In this document: positions 45,700-55,564 of the stretch, one piece after another | Layout: each line of letters opens with the position of its first letter | Position numbering within the stretch: position 1 is the first letter of the stretch | Assembly: GCA_023410575.1 (NCBI GenBank) | Contig: JAEYPP010000057.1 | Location: 30,639-94,638, forward strand | Source: Bacillota bacterium | Lineage (GTDB): Bacteria; Bacillota; Clostridia; Lachnospirales; Lachnospiraceae | Reading direction: 5' to 3' | Length of the DNA: 64,000 nt | Program-made: the position numbers and the translations under genes | Notes under the pieces: model-generated | Databases searched by the model: none | Told to the model about the DNA's origin: nothing | What the model saw: the letters and a program-made list of their open reading frames with translations, nothing else

Positions 45700-46992
45700 T
45701 TAATTTGATGTAACACTAGATTGCTCAACGATACCTGTAGGCATTGGAGTAATCGTAGGTTCTGGTTTATCTAAAAAGATATATTCATACAACTTCTTTA
45801 TATTTGCTTCAAAATCTAGAAGTAAAACGAAACCATGCTCATTTTTCCCATCTGTGTAACAGTCTTCCACTGGGACTCTATAATTATCTATCGTAGTTAT
45901 TCCATTCTCAATTACTTGTTCCAATACATCCGAAATTTGTTTTGATGTAAGATTTGTCTTTATCATTGGAAGAATATCATACATGATAGTTCCAAGTTCG
46001 ATTATATTCTTGGATTTATATTTATCAAAAATAGCATTTAATAATCGTCGTTGGCGAAGGGTACGACCAAAATCATTATTCGCGCCACCAAGGGTAGCTA
46101 CTTTACGTACTCTTGCATAGCCAAGTGCTTGATTACCATTCAACGTATTCCATCCAGCTTCAACATTACGATAGTTTGGATTAGAGATGTAGTTGGTTGT
46201 TTTTAAATAATTAGCTTCTGTTGCACCAAGTTCAATATCTACCCCGCCAAGTAAATCCACAATTTTCTCAAAAGATTCAAAGTTTACCGAGGCATAACCA
46301 TCAATATGAATTTTAAAATTCTGTTGAACAGTATCAACTAACAAATCAGCTCCGCCTAAAGCATAAGCAGCATTTAATTTGTTATTATCATGACCTGGTA
46401 TTTCTACATAACAATCACGCATAATCGAAGTTAACTTTATTGTCTTATCTTTAATGTTAACTGACGCAATCATCATTGTATCTGTACGTCCGCCCCCACC
46501 TATTTCTTCAACACCAAACAAAAGGAAATTAGCTACGTAATCTTCTTTACGATAAGGTGAATCGATCTCACCGTCAGGTTTCACAACAATTGTTGGCTTT
46601 GTAAATAATAGATTATCTTTATTTGCATCGGTTCCTTCATTATCCATACGATCTGCAACAATGTTCGAGCCTAGATTATATAATATTTTACGACCAGGTT
46701 TTGTTCCGACAAAGAATAGAATAATTGCAAAGAGAGATAAAAGAACACCACACGTTATTTTTATCCCTTTATGCTTCATCTTCTTCTTTGGTTTCTCTTC
46801 TTTCACAGAAGTTCCCCCTTCTGAATCCGTAGTATGATCAGACAATTTTCCAAGTTCCTCATTTACTTGCAATTTCAGCGATTCACTGATATCATCAAAA
46901 AAATTATCTTCTATCTCAAGTGTATCAGGGATTTCGATTGTTTCATATAAATCCTCTGATGAAGCATTTCTATTTTTTTTATCCTCGCTCAT
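45700..46992 (-). CDS. LytR-CpsA-Psr family protein
   Basis: 430 residues from the ATG at 46992; the frame is open to an ATG at 47037, but the start MSEDKKN resembles that of the sister gene. Cytoplasmic acidic head (to about 78), membrane span (about 80-100), then the LCP domain with GGGRTDTMMIASVN, LTSIMRDCYVEIPGH, NKLNAAYALGG and NQALGYARVRK. It is a clear paralogue of the next gene but is separated from it by a terminator. It attaches glycopolymers to the wall. Confidence 0.92.
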   Translation of the reverse strand: MSEDKKNRNASSEDLYETIEIPDTLEIEDNFFDDISESLKLQVNEELGKLSDHTTDSEGGTSVKEEKPKKKMKHKGIKITCGVLLSLFAIILFFVGTKPGRKILYNLGSNIVADRMDNEGTDANKDNLLFTKPTIVVKPDGEIDSPYRKEDYVANFLLFGVEEIGGGGRTDTMMIASVNIKDKTIKLTSIMRDCYVEIPGHDNNKLNAAYALGGADLLVDTVQQNFKIHIDGYASVNFESFEKIVDLLGGVDIELGATEANYLKTTNYISNPNYRNVEAGWNTLNGNQALGYARVRKVATLGGANNDFGRTLRQRRLLNAIFDKYKSKNIIELGTIMYDILPMIKTNLTSKQISDVLEQVIENGITTIDNYRVPVEDCYTDGKNEHGFVLLLDFEANIKKLYEYIFLDKPEPTITPMPTGIVEQSSVTSN

Positions 46993-47310
46993 TTTGTAAC
47001 ACTCATCCTTCCTTAGATACCAATTAACGATATACACTATAAGAAAAACTATTATAATTTCATGTCAAAATTAAGTCTTATAAATTACATTTTATTAAAA
47101 TATTACAAACTTCTATAATAAAGTAAAAAAAGCAAGTTCAAAAGTTCAACTAACACATAATACGACATTTTCACTTAATTGTAAAGTACTGTTTTATATA
47201 AAATATGTGAATTAATTTTGATTAATTTTGATATTTTCTTAATAAACTCGCAGATCATAGATAAGATGAATATACGAAAATGAAAGGCAAAAGATTTTTG
47301 AAATTCTAAA

Positions 47311-47343
47311 ATACCACCAAATCATATTGCTGATTGGTGGTAT
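47311..47343. terminator. Bidirectional hairpin terminator
   Basis: ATACCACCAA pairs with TTGGTGGTAT around a 13-base loop. The plus-strand tail is TTATATACTTTTATTTTTTT; the minus-strand tail is TTTAGAATTT. Confidence 0.65.
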
Positions 47344-47400
47344 TTATATACTTTTATTTTTTTAGATCTACAACGTTTATTCTTTGCAATAGTTACGAAT

Positions 47401-47436
47401 TAATACCTGCCAATATATTACGACCGGCAGGTATTA
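47401..47436 (-). terminator. Hairpin after pepD
   Basis: TAATACCTGCC pairs perfectly with GGCAGGTATTA around a 14-base loop, 53 bases past the pepD stop. The tail ATTCGTAACT is not T-rich. Confidence 0.55.
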
Positions 47437-47451
47437 CAATCATATTCCTAA

Positions 47452-47501
47452 TCTATATTTTAGTACTTTATCTATTTTAGTACTTTGTCTATTTTAGTAC
47501 T
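47452..47501 (-). repeat. 17-bp triplication at the pepD stop codon
   Basis: Three copies of a unit containing AAGTACTAAAATAG (minus strand) lie in tandem; the first holds the last codons and the TAG of pepD, the other two follow it, each again giving in-register-like stop sequence. Confidence 0.8.
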
Positions 47502-48949
47502 TCAAGTAATTTTTCTATGAATTTGTAAACACGAATAGCTGAAGTTAGATTTAGACGCTCTTGTGGCGAATGAATATCATGCATATCCGGTCCAATCGAT
47601 ACAATATCAATATCTGGTATCTTTTCACTGATCAATCCACACTCTAATCCCGCATGAATAGCAGTCAATCTAGGTTCATGACCATATTCTTGTGTAAATA
47701 CTTTAACAAACGTATCTCGGAACTCAGATTCTTGTTTGTACTCCCAAGCTGGATAATCAGATTTTGCCTCAATATCCGCTTGTAGAAACTCAAATAACAT
47801 CGTAAGTTTATCTCTTAAATAGTATTTATAACTGCTCACACTACTACGCAATGCATAACGAAATTCTGCCACATCACCAGTTGCATCGAAGACACCTAAA
47901 TTTAGAGAGCTTTCCACTAAACCTTCAATTGTACTACTCATTACCTGTACCCCATTAGGTGTTTGTGTCAATGCAAATAAAATTTTTGATGCTCCTGTTG
48001 GATGAATTGCAGTCACTTGTTTATGAGCAATCTTTGTGTTAGTTAACTTGATGTTTGGTTCTGCTGCCCTTAATTCTTTTTGGAAAATCTGATTCATCTC
48101 ATCAAAAGCTTTCATTGCCATATCAACATCTTTGTCTTTCACTAAAATCTCACATTCCGCATGACTAGGAATTGCATTATCTTTAGATCCACCTTGCATC
48201 TGGATTAATAAGAAATCGCACTTCTCTTTTAACTGACACAACGCACGACCTAACAATAAGATGGCATTCGTACGATTTTTATTAATCTCTTGCCCAGAAT
48301 GTCCACCACGTAATCCATCAATAGAGATATGAAGCACAGTTCCTTCTGATTCCATTGGTGTTAATGGTAGTTGCGCAACAAAGGTCATACCACCTGCACA
48401 ACTGACAAGTACGTTCCCTTCTTCTTCGGAATCAATATTAATCATATTTCTACCTTTTAGAATGGAACAATCTAATTCTTTCGCTCCATCCATACCAGTC
48501 TCTTCATCGGTTGTTATTACAACTTCTAAAGCAGGGTGTGCAATCGTATCATCAGATAATAATGCCAATGAATAAGCAATTGCTATCCCATCATCTGCAC
48601 CAAGTGTAGTTTTATTTGCACTTAGCCATTCTCCATCAATTTGCAGTTCTAACCCCTCTGTTTCAAAATTATGATTATGTCCACTCTCTTGAACACAAAC
48701 CATATCCATATGTCCTTGAAGAATTACTGGTGTGTGTGCTTCGTAACCGGCCGTTGCTGGTTTGTAGATAACTACATTAAGGGCACTATCCTGAACATAC
48801 TTAAGATTATGCTTTTTTGCAAAATCCACAAGATAATCACTAATTTTTTGGTTAAAGCCTGATCCTCTTGGTACCGAGGATATTTCCACGAAATAAGATA
48901 AAACATTCTTATAGTCCATGGATTGAATCAAATTTACGATATTACTCAT
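47489..48949 (-). CDS. pepD: Aminoacyl-histidine dipeptidase (M20 family)
   Basis: 486 residues. FVEISSVPRGSGFNQKISDY, LQGHMDMVCVQ, TLGADDGIAIAYSLAL, TTDEETGMDGAKELD and IHAGLECGLISEKIPD match PepD throughout, including the metal-binding His, Asp and Glu residues. It hydrolyses Xaa-His and other dipeptides in the cytoplasm. It follows the PFL gene by 14 bases. Its 3' end is part of a small tandem repeat. Confidence 0.95.
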   Translation of the reverse strand: MSNIVNLIQSMDYKNVLSYFVEISSVPRGSGFNQKISDYLVDFAKKHNLKYVQDSALNVVIYKPATAGYEAHTPVILQGHMDMVCVQESGHNHNFETEGLELQIDGEWLSANKTTLGADDGIAIAYSLALLSDDTIAHPALEVVITTDEETGMDGAKELDCSILKGRNMINIDSEEEGNVLVSCAGGMTFVAQLPLTPMESEGTVLHISIDGLRGGHSGQEINKNRTNAILLLGRALCQLKEKCDFLLIQMQGGSKDNAIPSHAECEILVKDKDVDMAMKAFDEMNQIFQKELRAAEPNIKLTNTKIAHKQVTAIHPTGASKILFALTQTPNGVQVMSSTIEGLVESSLNLGVFDATGDVAEFRYALRSSVSSYKYYLRDKLTMLFEFLQADIEAKSDYPAWEYKQESEFRDTFVKVFTQEYGHEPRLTAIHAGLECGLISEKIPDIDIVSIGPDMHDIHSPQERLNLTSAIRVYKFIEKLLEVLK

Positions 48950-48963
48950 TTTTTACGCTCCTA

Positions 48964-50328
48964 TTAATTCTTAAAGCTATGAATTGGTGCTGGAATTCTT
49001 CCGCCACGATTGACAAATGAGTCACAGGAGAAATTATTCACTGGCATAATTGGTGCATACCCTAAAAGCCCACCAAATTCTGCCATTTCTCCAACTCCTT
49101 TGCCTATAACTGGAATAATTCGAACCGCTGTTGTTTTTTGATTTATCATACCAATTGCCATCTCATCGGCTATAATACCTGAGATTGTGGTAGGCTTTGT
49201 ATCTCCTGGAATTGCAATCATATCAAGACCAACTGAGCATACGCATGTCATTGCCTCAAGTTTTTCTATCGTGAGACATCCTGCGTTAACTGCATCAATC
49301 ATTCCCTGATCCTCTGACACTGGTATAAATGCACCACTCAAACCACCTACATAGGAAGATGCCATAACGCCACCCTTCTTTACTTGATCATTTAATAGAG
49401 CAAGTGCTGCTGTAGTTCCAGGTGCACCTGGATATTCCAAACCAATTTCTTGTAATATTTCAGCTACAGAATCTCCAACTGCCGGTGTTGGCGCAAGAGA
49501 TAGGTCGACAATTCCAAAAGGAACGTTTAACATTTTCGAAGCTTCAAGTGCCACTAATTGTCCAACACGAGTAATCTTAAATGCTGTTTTCTTAATTGTT
49601 TCACATAAGGTTCCAAAATCTTTACCACGTACTGATTGTAACGCAGTTTTTACAACTCCCGGACCGGAAACACCTACATTAATAATCGTATCAGCTTCTG
49701 TCACACCGTGAAAGGCTCCTGCCATAAATGGATTGTCGTCCGGTGCGTTGCACAATACTACAAGCTTCGCACAACCAAGGGAATCCTTTTCTTTTGTCAA
49801 ACTAGCAGTATTAACGATAATTTCACCTAATAGTTTAACTGCATCCATATTAATTCCTGTCTTTGTGGAACCAACATTGATAGAACTGCATATCCTCTCC
49901 GTAGAAGCTAAAGCTTCTGGAATTGATTCAATTAACAATTTTTCGGAAGGAGTCATTCCTTTGGACACTAAAGCAGAATAACCACCTATAAAATTAACTC
50001 CGACAACTTTTGCTGCTGCATCCAATGTTTTTGCAATTGATACATAATCCTTTGCCGTTTTACATGCTGAAGCACCTATCAACGCAATTGGTGTAACGGA
50101 TATTCTCTTGTTTACAACTGGGATACCAAATTCACGCTCAATTTTTTGACCGGTAGAAACTAAATCTTTTGCTACCGTAGTTATTTTGTCATAGATGTTA
50201 CGATTTAATTCGTCCAAATTACAGCTGATGCAGTCTAAAAGGCTAATACCTAGTGTTATAGTACGAACATCAAGGTTTTCTTTCTCAATCATCGTATTCG
50301 TTTCAATCACTTCATTAAAATTTATCAT
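48964..50328 (-). CDS. PFL-family protein (DUF711/UPF0210)
   Basis: 454 residues. LDVRTITLGISLLDCISCNL, NFIGGYSALVSKGMTPSE, VLCNAPDDNPFMAGAFHGV and VSGPGVVKTAL are typical of this family, whose structure resembles pyruvate formate-lyase but whose reaction is not established. Its partner, the ACT protein, is encoded immediately upstream, a pairing seen widely in Firmicutes. No glycyl-radical motif of true PFL is visible. Confidence 0.92.
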   Translation of the reverse strand: MINFNEVIETNTMIEKENLDVRTITLGISLLDCISCNLDELNRNIYDKITTVAKDLVSTGQKIEREFGIPVVNKRISVTPIALIGASACKTAKDYVSIAKTLDAAAKVVGVNFIGGYSALVSKGMTPSEKLLIESIPEALASTERICSSINVGSTKTGINMDAVKLLGEIIVNTASLTKEKDSLGCAKLVVLCNAPDDNPFMAGAFHGVTEADTIINVGVSGPGVVKTALQSVRGKDFGTLCETIKKTAFKITRVGQLVALEASKMLNVPFGIVDLSLAPTPAVGDSVAEILQEIGLEYPGAPGTTAALALLNDQVKKGGVMASSYVGGLSGAFIPVSEDQGMIDAVNAGCLTIEKLEAMTCVCSVGLDMIAIPGDTKPTTISGIIADEMAIGMINQKTTAVRIIPVIGKGVGEMAEFGGLLGYAPIMPVNNFSCDSFVNRGGRIPAPIHSFKN

Positions 50329-50341
50329 CAGATTTTCCTTT

Positions 50342-50614
50342 CTACAGATGGTGCATCATGTCAAAAATATCTTCTCGTTGTGCCTTAATTAAAACACCGA
50401 TTTCCTTCCCAATCTGTTCTAGTTCAGAAGCAAAAACACCAAACTCTTTTTCTGATTCAACCATATCAACAATCATCATCATATTAAAATAGCCAGAAAC
50501 GATTGTCTGTGAAATATCAAGAATATTAACACGACTACTAGCTAGGTATGTACAAACTTTTGCAATAATCCCTACTTGGTCATGACCTACTACCGTAATA
50601 ATTGTTTTTTTCAT
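50342..50614 (-). CDS. ACT-domain protein (UPF0237)
   Basis: 90 residues, a single ACT domain: KKTIITVVGHDQVGIIAKVC at the N-terminus and NILDISQTIVSGYFNMMMIV after it. ACT domains bind amino acids or similar ligands, so this is the probable regulatory partner of the PFL-family protein encoded 13 bases downstream. AGGAGG precedes the ATG. Confidence 0.93.
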   Translation of the reverse strand: MKKTIITVVGHDQVGIIAKVCTYLASSRVNILDISQTIVSGYFNMMMIVDMVESEKEFGVFASELEQIGKEIGVLIKAQREDIFDMMHHL

Positions 50615-50640
50615 TGCAATTCCTCCTCATATTCTAATTC

Positions 50641-50662
50641 GGTCCCACGAAATAGTGGGACC
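50641..50662 (-). terminator. Hairpin between the hydrolase and ACT genes
   Basis: GGTCCCAC pairs perfectly with GTGGGACC around a 6-base loop. The minus-strand tail (GAATTAG) lacks a T-run, and it lies about 25 bases upstream of the ACT ribosome binding site, so it may attenuate or protect RNA rather than terminate. Confidence 0.5.
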
Positions 50663-50713
50663 AGTGTATGATATATGCGTAATTCACGCATCATAACCTT
50701 ATAGCTGACAATG

Positions 50714-51511
50714 CTATTCTACAATGACCATATCAGATACGATATCACGGTTTGCTACCGCAATATGTGGCATTGCAGAACACTCTGACCAATTTTGCGA
50801 AACTTCATAACGAATCGTTTCATAAGCAAGTTCCGCATAATTATTTTCCTTGCTTAGATGTCCTAGTATGATATGCCCTAATTTCTGATTTAATAATTCA
50901 CATATTAACTTAGCTGATGTTTCATTGGATAGATGTCCTCGTTCACCAAGAATACGTTGTTTAAGATAATAAGGGTATCCTCCTACCATGAGCATATTTA
51001 CATCGTGATTCGCTTCCATATATAAGATTTTAGAATCTTTTAATTTTGAAACTGTGTATTCTGTATACGTACCTAAATCAGTTGCCATACCAACTTTAAC
51101 ACCTTCATGTTGAAATGTATAGCAAACTGGATTACTCGCATCATGCGAAATTGCATATGGTTCAATTGTAACATCACCAAGTACAAAGGATACATCAGGC
51201 TTAATGCAATTCAATAAACCTTCTTCAATTCTTCCTATATTCCTTTGCTTTAATATTGCATTCAAGGTTTCCACAGTCCCGTATATAGGAATCTTGTGAC
51301 GTCTCGCCATTACACCAATTCCTTGTATATGGTCACTGTGTTCATGTGTTATCAAGATACCTGCAATTGTATCTGGGTCGACATTAATCTCTTCTAACCC
51401 TGATTCAATTCGCTTTGCACTAACTCCGACATCAATCAAAAGATGTGTTTTATCACTGCCAACATATATACAGTTCCCACTGCTACCACTCGCAATACTG
51501 CATAAGCGCAT
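50714..51511 (-). CDS. Metallo-beta-lactamase-fold hydrolase (WalJ/YycJ-like)
   Basis: 265 residues. SIASGSSGNCIYVGSDKTHL and ILITHEHSDHIQGIGVMARR (HxHxDH) with later SHDASNP and LGHLSKENN provide the zinc ligands. The pattern fits the YycJ/WalJ subgroup, DNA 5'-exonuclease-like enzymes tied to mismatch repair and wall homeostasis. No walRK genes are adjacent. Start by ATG with an AGGAAG site. Confidence 0.88.
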   Translation of the reverse strand: MRLCSIASGSSGNCIYVGSDKTHLLIDVGVSAKRIESGLEEINVDPDTIAGILITHEHSDHIQGIGVMARRHKIPIYGTVETLNAILKQRNIGRIEEGLLNCIKPDVSFVLGDVTIEPYAISHDASNPVCYTFQHEGVKVGMATDLGTYTEYTVSKLKDSKILYMEANHDVNMLMVGGYPYYLKQRILGERGHLSNETSAKLICELLNQKLGHIILGHLSKENNYAELAYETIRYEVSQNWSECSAMPHIAVANRDIVSDMVIVE

Positions 51512-51641
51512 ATTCTTACTTCCTTCCTAACTCGATCACTTATCCATCGAAGGTATTAATCGTTGTCTAGTATATAATAAATTGTCTGTAAATGCAACAA
51601 TCACCTATGACGAAATTCACAAAATACAAAAAGATAAAAAA

Positions 51642-51686
51642 TCCCCTTAAGTAGATTTTGGTAATTTACCTTGTCTACTTAAGGAG
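51642..51686 (-). terminator. Terminator of the GGDEF gene
   Basis: CTCCTTAAGTAGA pairs with TCTACTTAAGGGG, followed by ATTTTTTATC on the minus strand. Confidence 0.9.
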
Positions 51687-51710
51687 AATTATATCTCATA
51701 AGCCTTGCTA

Positions 51711-53417
51711 TCATCGATTATTCTTTTTCACTGAATCATAAATCGTGTCACTATCTACAGTCAATTGGTTTCTACCATTTTTCTTAGAATAATACATTGC
51801 ACCATCTGCTCGATTCAATAACTCTGTAATATGCGTACAAGTCTCAGGATAACAGGATAAACCAACACTTACCTTTGCAGTTACAATATCTCGCTCATGT
51901 TGAATTTTCATTCTACATATACGATCTCTTAATTCATTAATTATATTAGAAGCCTCAGATACTTCTTTATGTGGAAGAACTACAACAAACTCCTCACCAC
52001 CATAACGAGCAGCAATTCCATTATACTTATGAGCAATTTCCTTTGCATAGATAGCGATTTGCTTTATAACAACATCACCAAGTAAGTGTCCATAAGTATC
52101 ATTAATTTTTTTAAAATGATCAATATCCAATAAAGCTACCGATAATGGAGTCGATTTTTCTCTTGCTTCCTTCGAATACTGATCAAGCATTATATTGAGT
52201 TGCCCCCGATTATATATTCCAGTTAAAGAATCTCGAGTTGCCATCTGCTCCATTTTCGCATATAAGCTAGCATTATGTATTGCTACAAGCAATTGAGTTA
52301 CAACCGTTTCAAAGAAAGAAATATTATCATTAAAAAATTCATATTGTGTTTTACCTGTAATCAAAGCCCCAAGAATTACATTATCACTTACCAAAGGTAC
52401 TATCAGCAAGGAATTTACTGACATGTCCTCTAAGAACGTGTAATTAGCGGAATCCACATGATTATCAACATAAGTACCCTCTAATCTAACATACTCATCA
52501 ATACATCCGCCTTCTATCTTTTTACTCAGTAATTCTTCTGCCGTATCACTTAATCTGGTACGTATTCGATACAAGATTTTTTCATTTCCAGCAATCCCTG
52601 GTTGTATAACTACTGCACAAAGATCCAAACCAATTGCTTCGAAAAGTGACTCTGTTATAAGATTGAGCAGAGTTGTTATCTCAAGAGAAGAAGAGATGTA
52701 TTTTAGTATTAAGTTTTGTATTGTGGTCTCTGCATTTGCACTATTAATCTTGTTATATGCAGTCTCTAACTTAATTTTTTGAATCCCAAGCTCTTCATTT
52801 GCCTTTTTAACTTTTTCTTGCTGAACTCGTAATGCCTCATTTGCATCTTTCATATTATCAGATAATCTTCGTAACTCAAAAACCTTATTATCCGCGGTTA
52901 TAATAATTTCAGATATAAACTTAGTCAAAACAACAACACATGCTATAACCATGCCATAGGAACATATTTTACCAAAAAACTCTAATTGATCTCCTGGATT
53001 GACAAAAAGCATTACAATCATGTATATTGTAGCTGGTATGCAGGACACTATTAGTACCATTGTTCTAGCATATATATCTGTAAAATCAACAATCATCATC
53101 AATTCTATCATAGTCATCAGCAATAGGACACCGAGGAAAGAGGATGAAATACGAGTAATCATCTCAAGATAGCCCATCGATAACATGATTAATTGTGCAA
53201 TCCGAAACACATTCCAAACGAATGCTTTCGTATAAAGTTGTAAGAATACTAAAATCATATCGAAAGAAACAAGGATAAGTGCAAATATGAGGCCCCTCAT
53301 CCCATACAGAGAACTTCCACCAATCTCTTGCACTACCAAATAAAGTAAAAATACAAAAGATAAATACATATGCCCTCTAGAAATTTTACTCTTGTAAATA
53401 AGTAGTTCATCAATCAT
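51711..53417 (-). CDS. Membrane-bound GAF-GGDEF diguanylate cyclase
   Basis: 568 residues. About six hydrophobic segments fill residues 18-185, a coiled coil lies near 190-230, a GAF domain near 235-390, and a GGDEF domain from about 395 (ATRDSLTGIYNRGQLN) with an active-site ARYGGEEFVVVLPH. No RxxD inhibitory site is present at the expected position just before GGEEF. It should make cyclic di-GMP in response to a signal sensed by the membrane or GAF part. AAGGAAG precedes the ATG. No EAL or PilZ gene lies nearby. Confidence 0.92.
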   Translation of the reverse strand: MIDELLIYKSKISRGHMYLSFVFLLYLVVQEIGGSSLYGMRGLIFALILVSFDMILVFLQLYTKAFVWNVFRIAQLIMLSMGYLEMITRISSSFLGVLLLMTMIELMMIVDFTDIYARTMVLIVSCIPATIYMIVMLFVNPGDQLEFFGKICSYGMVIACVVVLTKFISEIIITADNKVFELRRLSDNMKDANEALRVQQEKVKKANEELGIQKIKLETAYNKINSANAETTIQNLILKYISSSLEITTLLNLITESLFEAIGLDLCAVVIQPGIAGNEKILYRIRTRLSDTAEELLSKKIEGGCIDEYVRLEGTYVDNHVDSANYTFLEDMSVNSLLIVPLVSDNVILGALITGKTQYEFFNDNISFFETVVTQLLVAIHNASLYAKMEQMATRDSLTGIYNRGQLNIMLDQYSKEAREKSTPLSVALLDIDHFKKINDTYGHLLGDVVIKQIAIYAKEIAHKYNGIAARYGGEEFVVVLPHKEVSEASNIINELRDRICRMKIQHERDIVTAKVSVGLSCYPETCTHITELLNRADGAMYYSKKNGRNQLTVDSDTIYDSVKKNNR

Positions 53418-53446
53418 AAGTTATACTTCCTTTCGAAGTGTCGTTG

Positions 53447-55480
53447 CTACTCCCAGTAAAGCTGAACCTTGTCCCCATCATCTATTGGGGTTGTAAAGTC
53501 AGCAACTGCTCCGTTATGTTTTATCACAACCGTGTCTCCCTTAGCAACTGTAAGATCGAACGGATAAACATCTAGCACATCAACTAAAATATTTCGTGCT
53601 TTTTTCGCTATTGTCACTTTTGTATCATTGACATAAACGCAAATGTATTGCTCATCAGTCGCTGCGGCCTCACTCATCAATTTATCTGGAATATACTCAT
53701 TTAATAGCGCTTCTTCATTACTGTCTTCATTCAAAGGATAAATCACTGAAAAATTCTCATAGACCGGGATATCTTCTTGTGCCTCTTGGTTATTAACAAG
53801 TATTCCATGGTGATATGGTAAATCCATAAAATTAAGCAATTGAGCAAGTGTATAATAGTTTAGAATATCTAATTCATCACCTGATTGAATCAAATAGGTG
53901 TCAGACACAAGCTTACCATTTGCCATAACGTATTTGGGACATATAACTTCTTTATCATTGAAAGTAAATACAATATTACCTTTATATTCTGACAGCTTTC
54001 CAACTGTCATTACAGCATCTGCACCGATTGTAGACTCCTTAATCTGAATGATATCATTCTGTACAATTGATGCACTCATACCAACATTCTTACCATTCAG
54101 AGTAACGACTGCTCCATCTCCTGGTTCACCACGAACCATACGTTTTGCTCCATTGAGTGTAAATTCAATTGTTTTCCCTCTCCGTGGAAACAACAATTCA
54201 TTCGGAAAACCGACAGCTAAGGCAGCATCGATTATACTTAAATGGTTATTATCATATAATTTAATTCTCTTGCCATTAACAGAAACATAGATAAAATTAT
54301 TACGGTTCTCATAATAGTTAAGGCAAATACCAATTGGTGTAACTAAAAGTGGATCTTTTTTAATCTCAGGCTGTAAGAAGGTTACACTTTGTAACACCTC
54401 TTCTCCACGCAATGCTACTCGTTCTTTACTCAAACCGAGTACATTAGCAAGTTTCTCAATAAATGCAACAGGTTTTCCACCACCTCCAACAACAAAAACA
54501 GCACTAACAGGCTTATCACCATTTAGCTCGATAATTTTGTCACCTATTAATTGTGTAACCCGATCGATTACTGGATTAATTGCTTCATTTATTTCATCGC
54601 GTGTTATCTTATGCGATAATCCCATAATATCCTTATATGTAACTGACTTTCGTCTAAGAGAGGAAATTTTTATTGTTTCTGCTGTCTTAAAATCAACAAG
54701 ACATTTTTGAACTAATTCATTCGTTATGGCATCCCCAGCCATTGGTATCATACCATAAGCTATAATACTTCCATCCTTAGTAATACATATATCCGATGTT
54801 CCAGCACCAACATCAACAAGCGCTATATTGAGTAAACGGAATTTTTCAGGTATAGCTATATTGATAGCAGCAATCGGCTCTAGGGTTAAATTCACAACCT
54901 CGAGTCCTGCCTTAGCAACAGCTGCATATAAGCCTTCAATGACCTCGTCAGGTAAAAAAGTAGCTAACACATCTGCTGATATATTATTTCCTTTATGGTC
55001 ATTTAGATTCGTCATCATATAACCATTTAAATAATAATGAACTACTGAATATCCTACACAGTAAAAGCTAATTCCATCTTTTTTTGTTTCTTCACGAATA
55101 ACTCCATAAGCATTCTCTACCGCAAGTAGTTCCAAGGAACGAATATGTTCCTCTGTTATCGTCTCTTCACCTTGTAAATCATACTCAGCTTTTACAGGTA
55201 CCGTCTTTAAAACCCGTCCTGCGGCCGCAATACAAACTTTAGTTAATGGACGATTCAACTGTCTTTCAAGATCATTCTTAACCTTTTGAATCGTCTCAGC
55301 TACTTTGTTAATATCATGGATTTGACCATCGAGCATTGCTCTCGTTTCATGATAGTGTACGCTCTGTGACACGACGATAAAATCCTGTTCATTTTGTTTG
55401 TACCCAACGGTGCCAACAATACTTCTTGTCCCAATATCCAAGCCAAATACTAAATGCTCCGGATATAACGTTGTATCCAT
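53447..55480 (-). CDS. FtsA/PilM-like actin-fold ATPase with long C-terminal extension
   Basis: 677 residues. The first 390 or so carry actin/FtsA nucleotide motifs: LVFGLDIGTRSIVGTVGY, NIALVDVGAGTSDICITKDG and AVFVVGGGGKPVAFIEKL, with an FtsA-like insert after the first strand. The remaining 290 residues are beta-rich and unlike FtsA, with repeated small domains (DAVMTVGKLSEYKG, KARNILVDVLDVYPFD). There is no obvious C-terminal amphipathic helix. Long FtsA-like proteins of this type occur in clostridia beside no ftsZ; here too ftsZ is absent. A cytoskeletal or envelope role is inference. Confidence 0.8.
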   Translation of the reverse strand: MDTTLYPEHLVFGLDIGTRSIVGTVGYKQNEQDFIVVSQSVHYHETRAMLDGQIHDINKVAETIQKVKNDLERQLNRPLTKVCIAAAGRVLKTVPVKAEYDLQGEETITEEHIRSLELLAVENAYGVIREETKKDGISFYCVGYSVVHYYLNGYMMTNLNDHKGNNISADVLATFLPDEVIEGLYAAVAKAGLEVVNLTLEPIAAINIAIPEKFRLLNIALVDVGAGTSDICITKDGSIIAYGMIPMAGDAITNELVQKCLVDFKTAETIKISSLRRKSVTYKDIMGLSHKITRDEINEAINPVIDRVTQLIGDKIIELNGDKPVSAVFVVGGGGKPVAFIEKLANVLGLSKERVALRGEEVLQSVTFLQPEIKKDPLLVTPIGICLNYYENRNNFIYVSVNGKRIKLYDNNHLSIIDAALAVGFPNELLFPRRGKTIEFTLNGAKRMVRGEPGDGAVVTLNGKNVGMSASIVQNDIIQIKESTIGADAVMTVGKLSEYKGNIVFTFNDKEVICPKYVMANGKLVSDTYLIQSGDELDILNYYTLAQLLNFMDLPYHHGILVNNQEAQEDIPVYENFSVIYPLNEDSNEEALLNEYIPDKLMSEAAATDEQYICVYVNDTKVTIAKKARNILVDVLDVYPFDLTVAKGDTVVIKHNGAVADFTTPIDDGDKVQLYWE

Positions 55481-55564
55481 GCAGTCTCCTCCCCGTATGC
55501 TTTATTTAAATATTATACTATTTTATCCGAAATTAATCTAGTACTGTTTACCTATTAACACAAA

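Larger units (their letters stand above)
47038..47488. other. 451-bp intergenic region with two hairpins
   Basis: Very AT-rich. It contains the hairpins at 47311-47343 and 47401-47436 and repeats of TTAATTTTGA near 47213-47235. A nine-codon plus-strand frame (MKGKRFLKF, ATG at 47280) lies directly before the first hairpin, but I do not call it a gene. Confidence 0.6.

Noticed and set aside
47280..47309. Nine-codon plus-strand peptide before a hairpin
   Set aside because: Too short to support, no convincing promoter or ribosome binding site.
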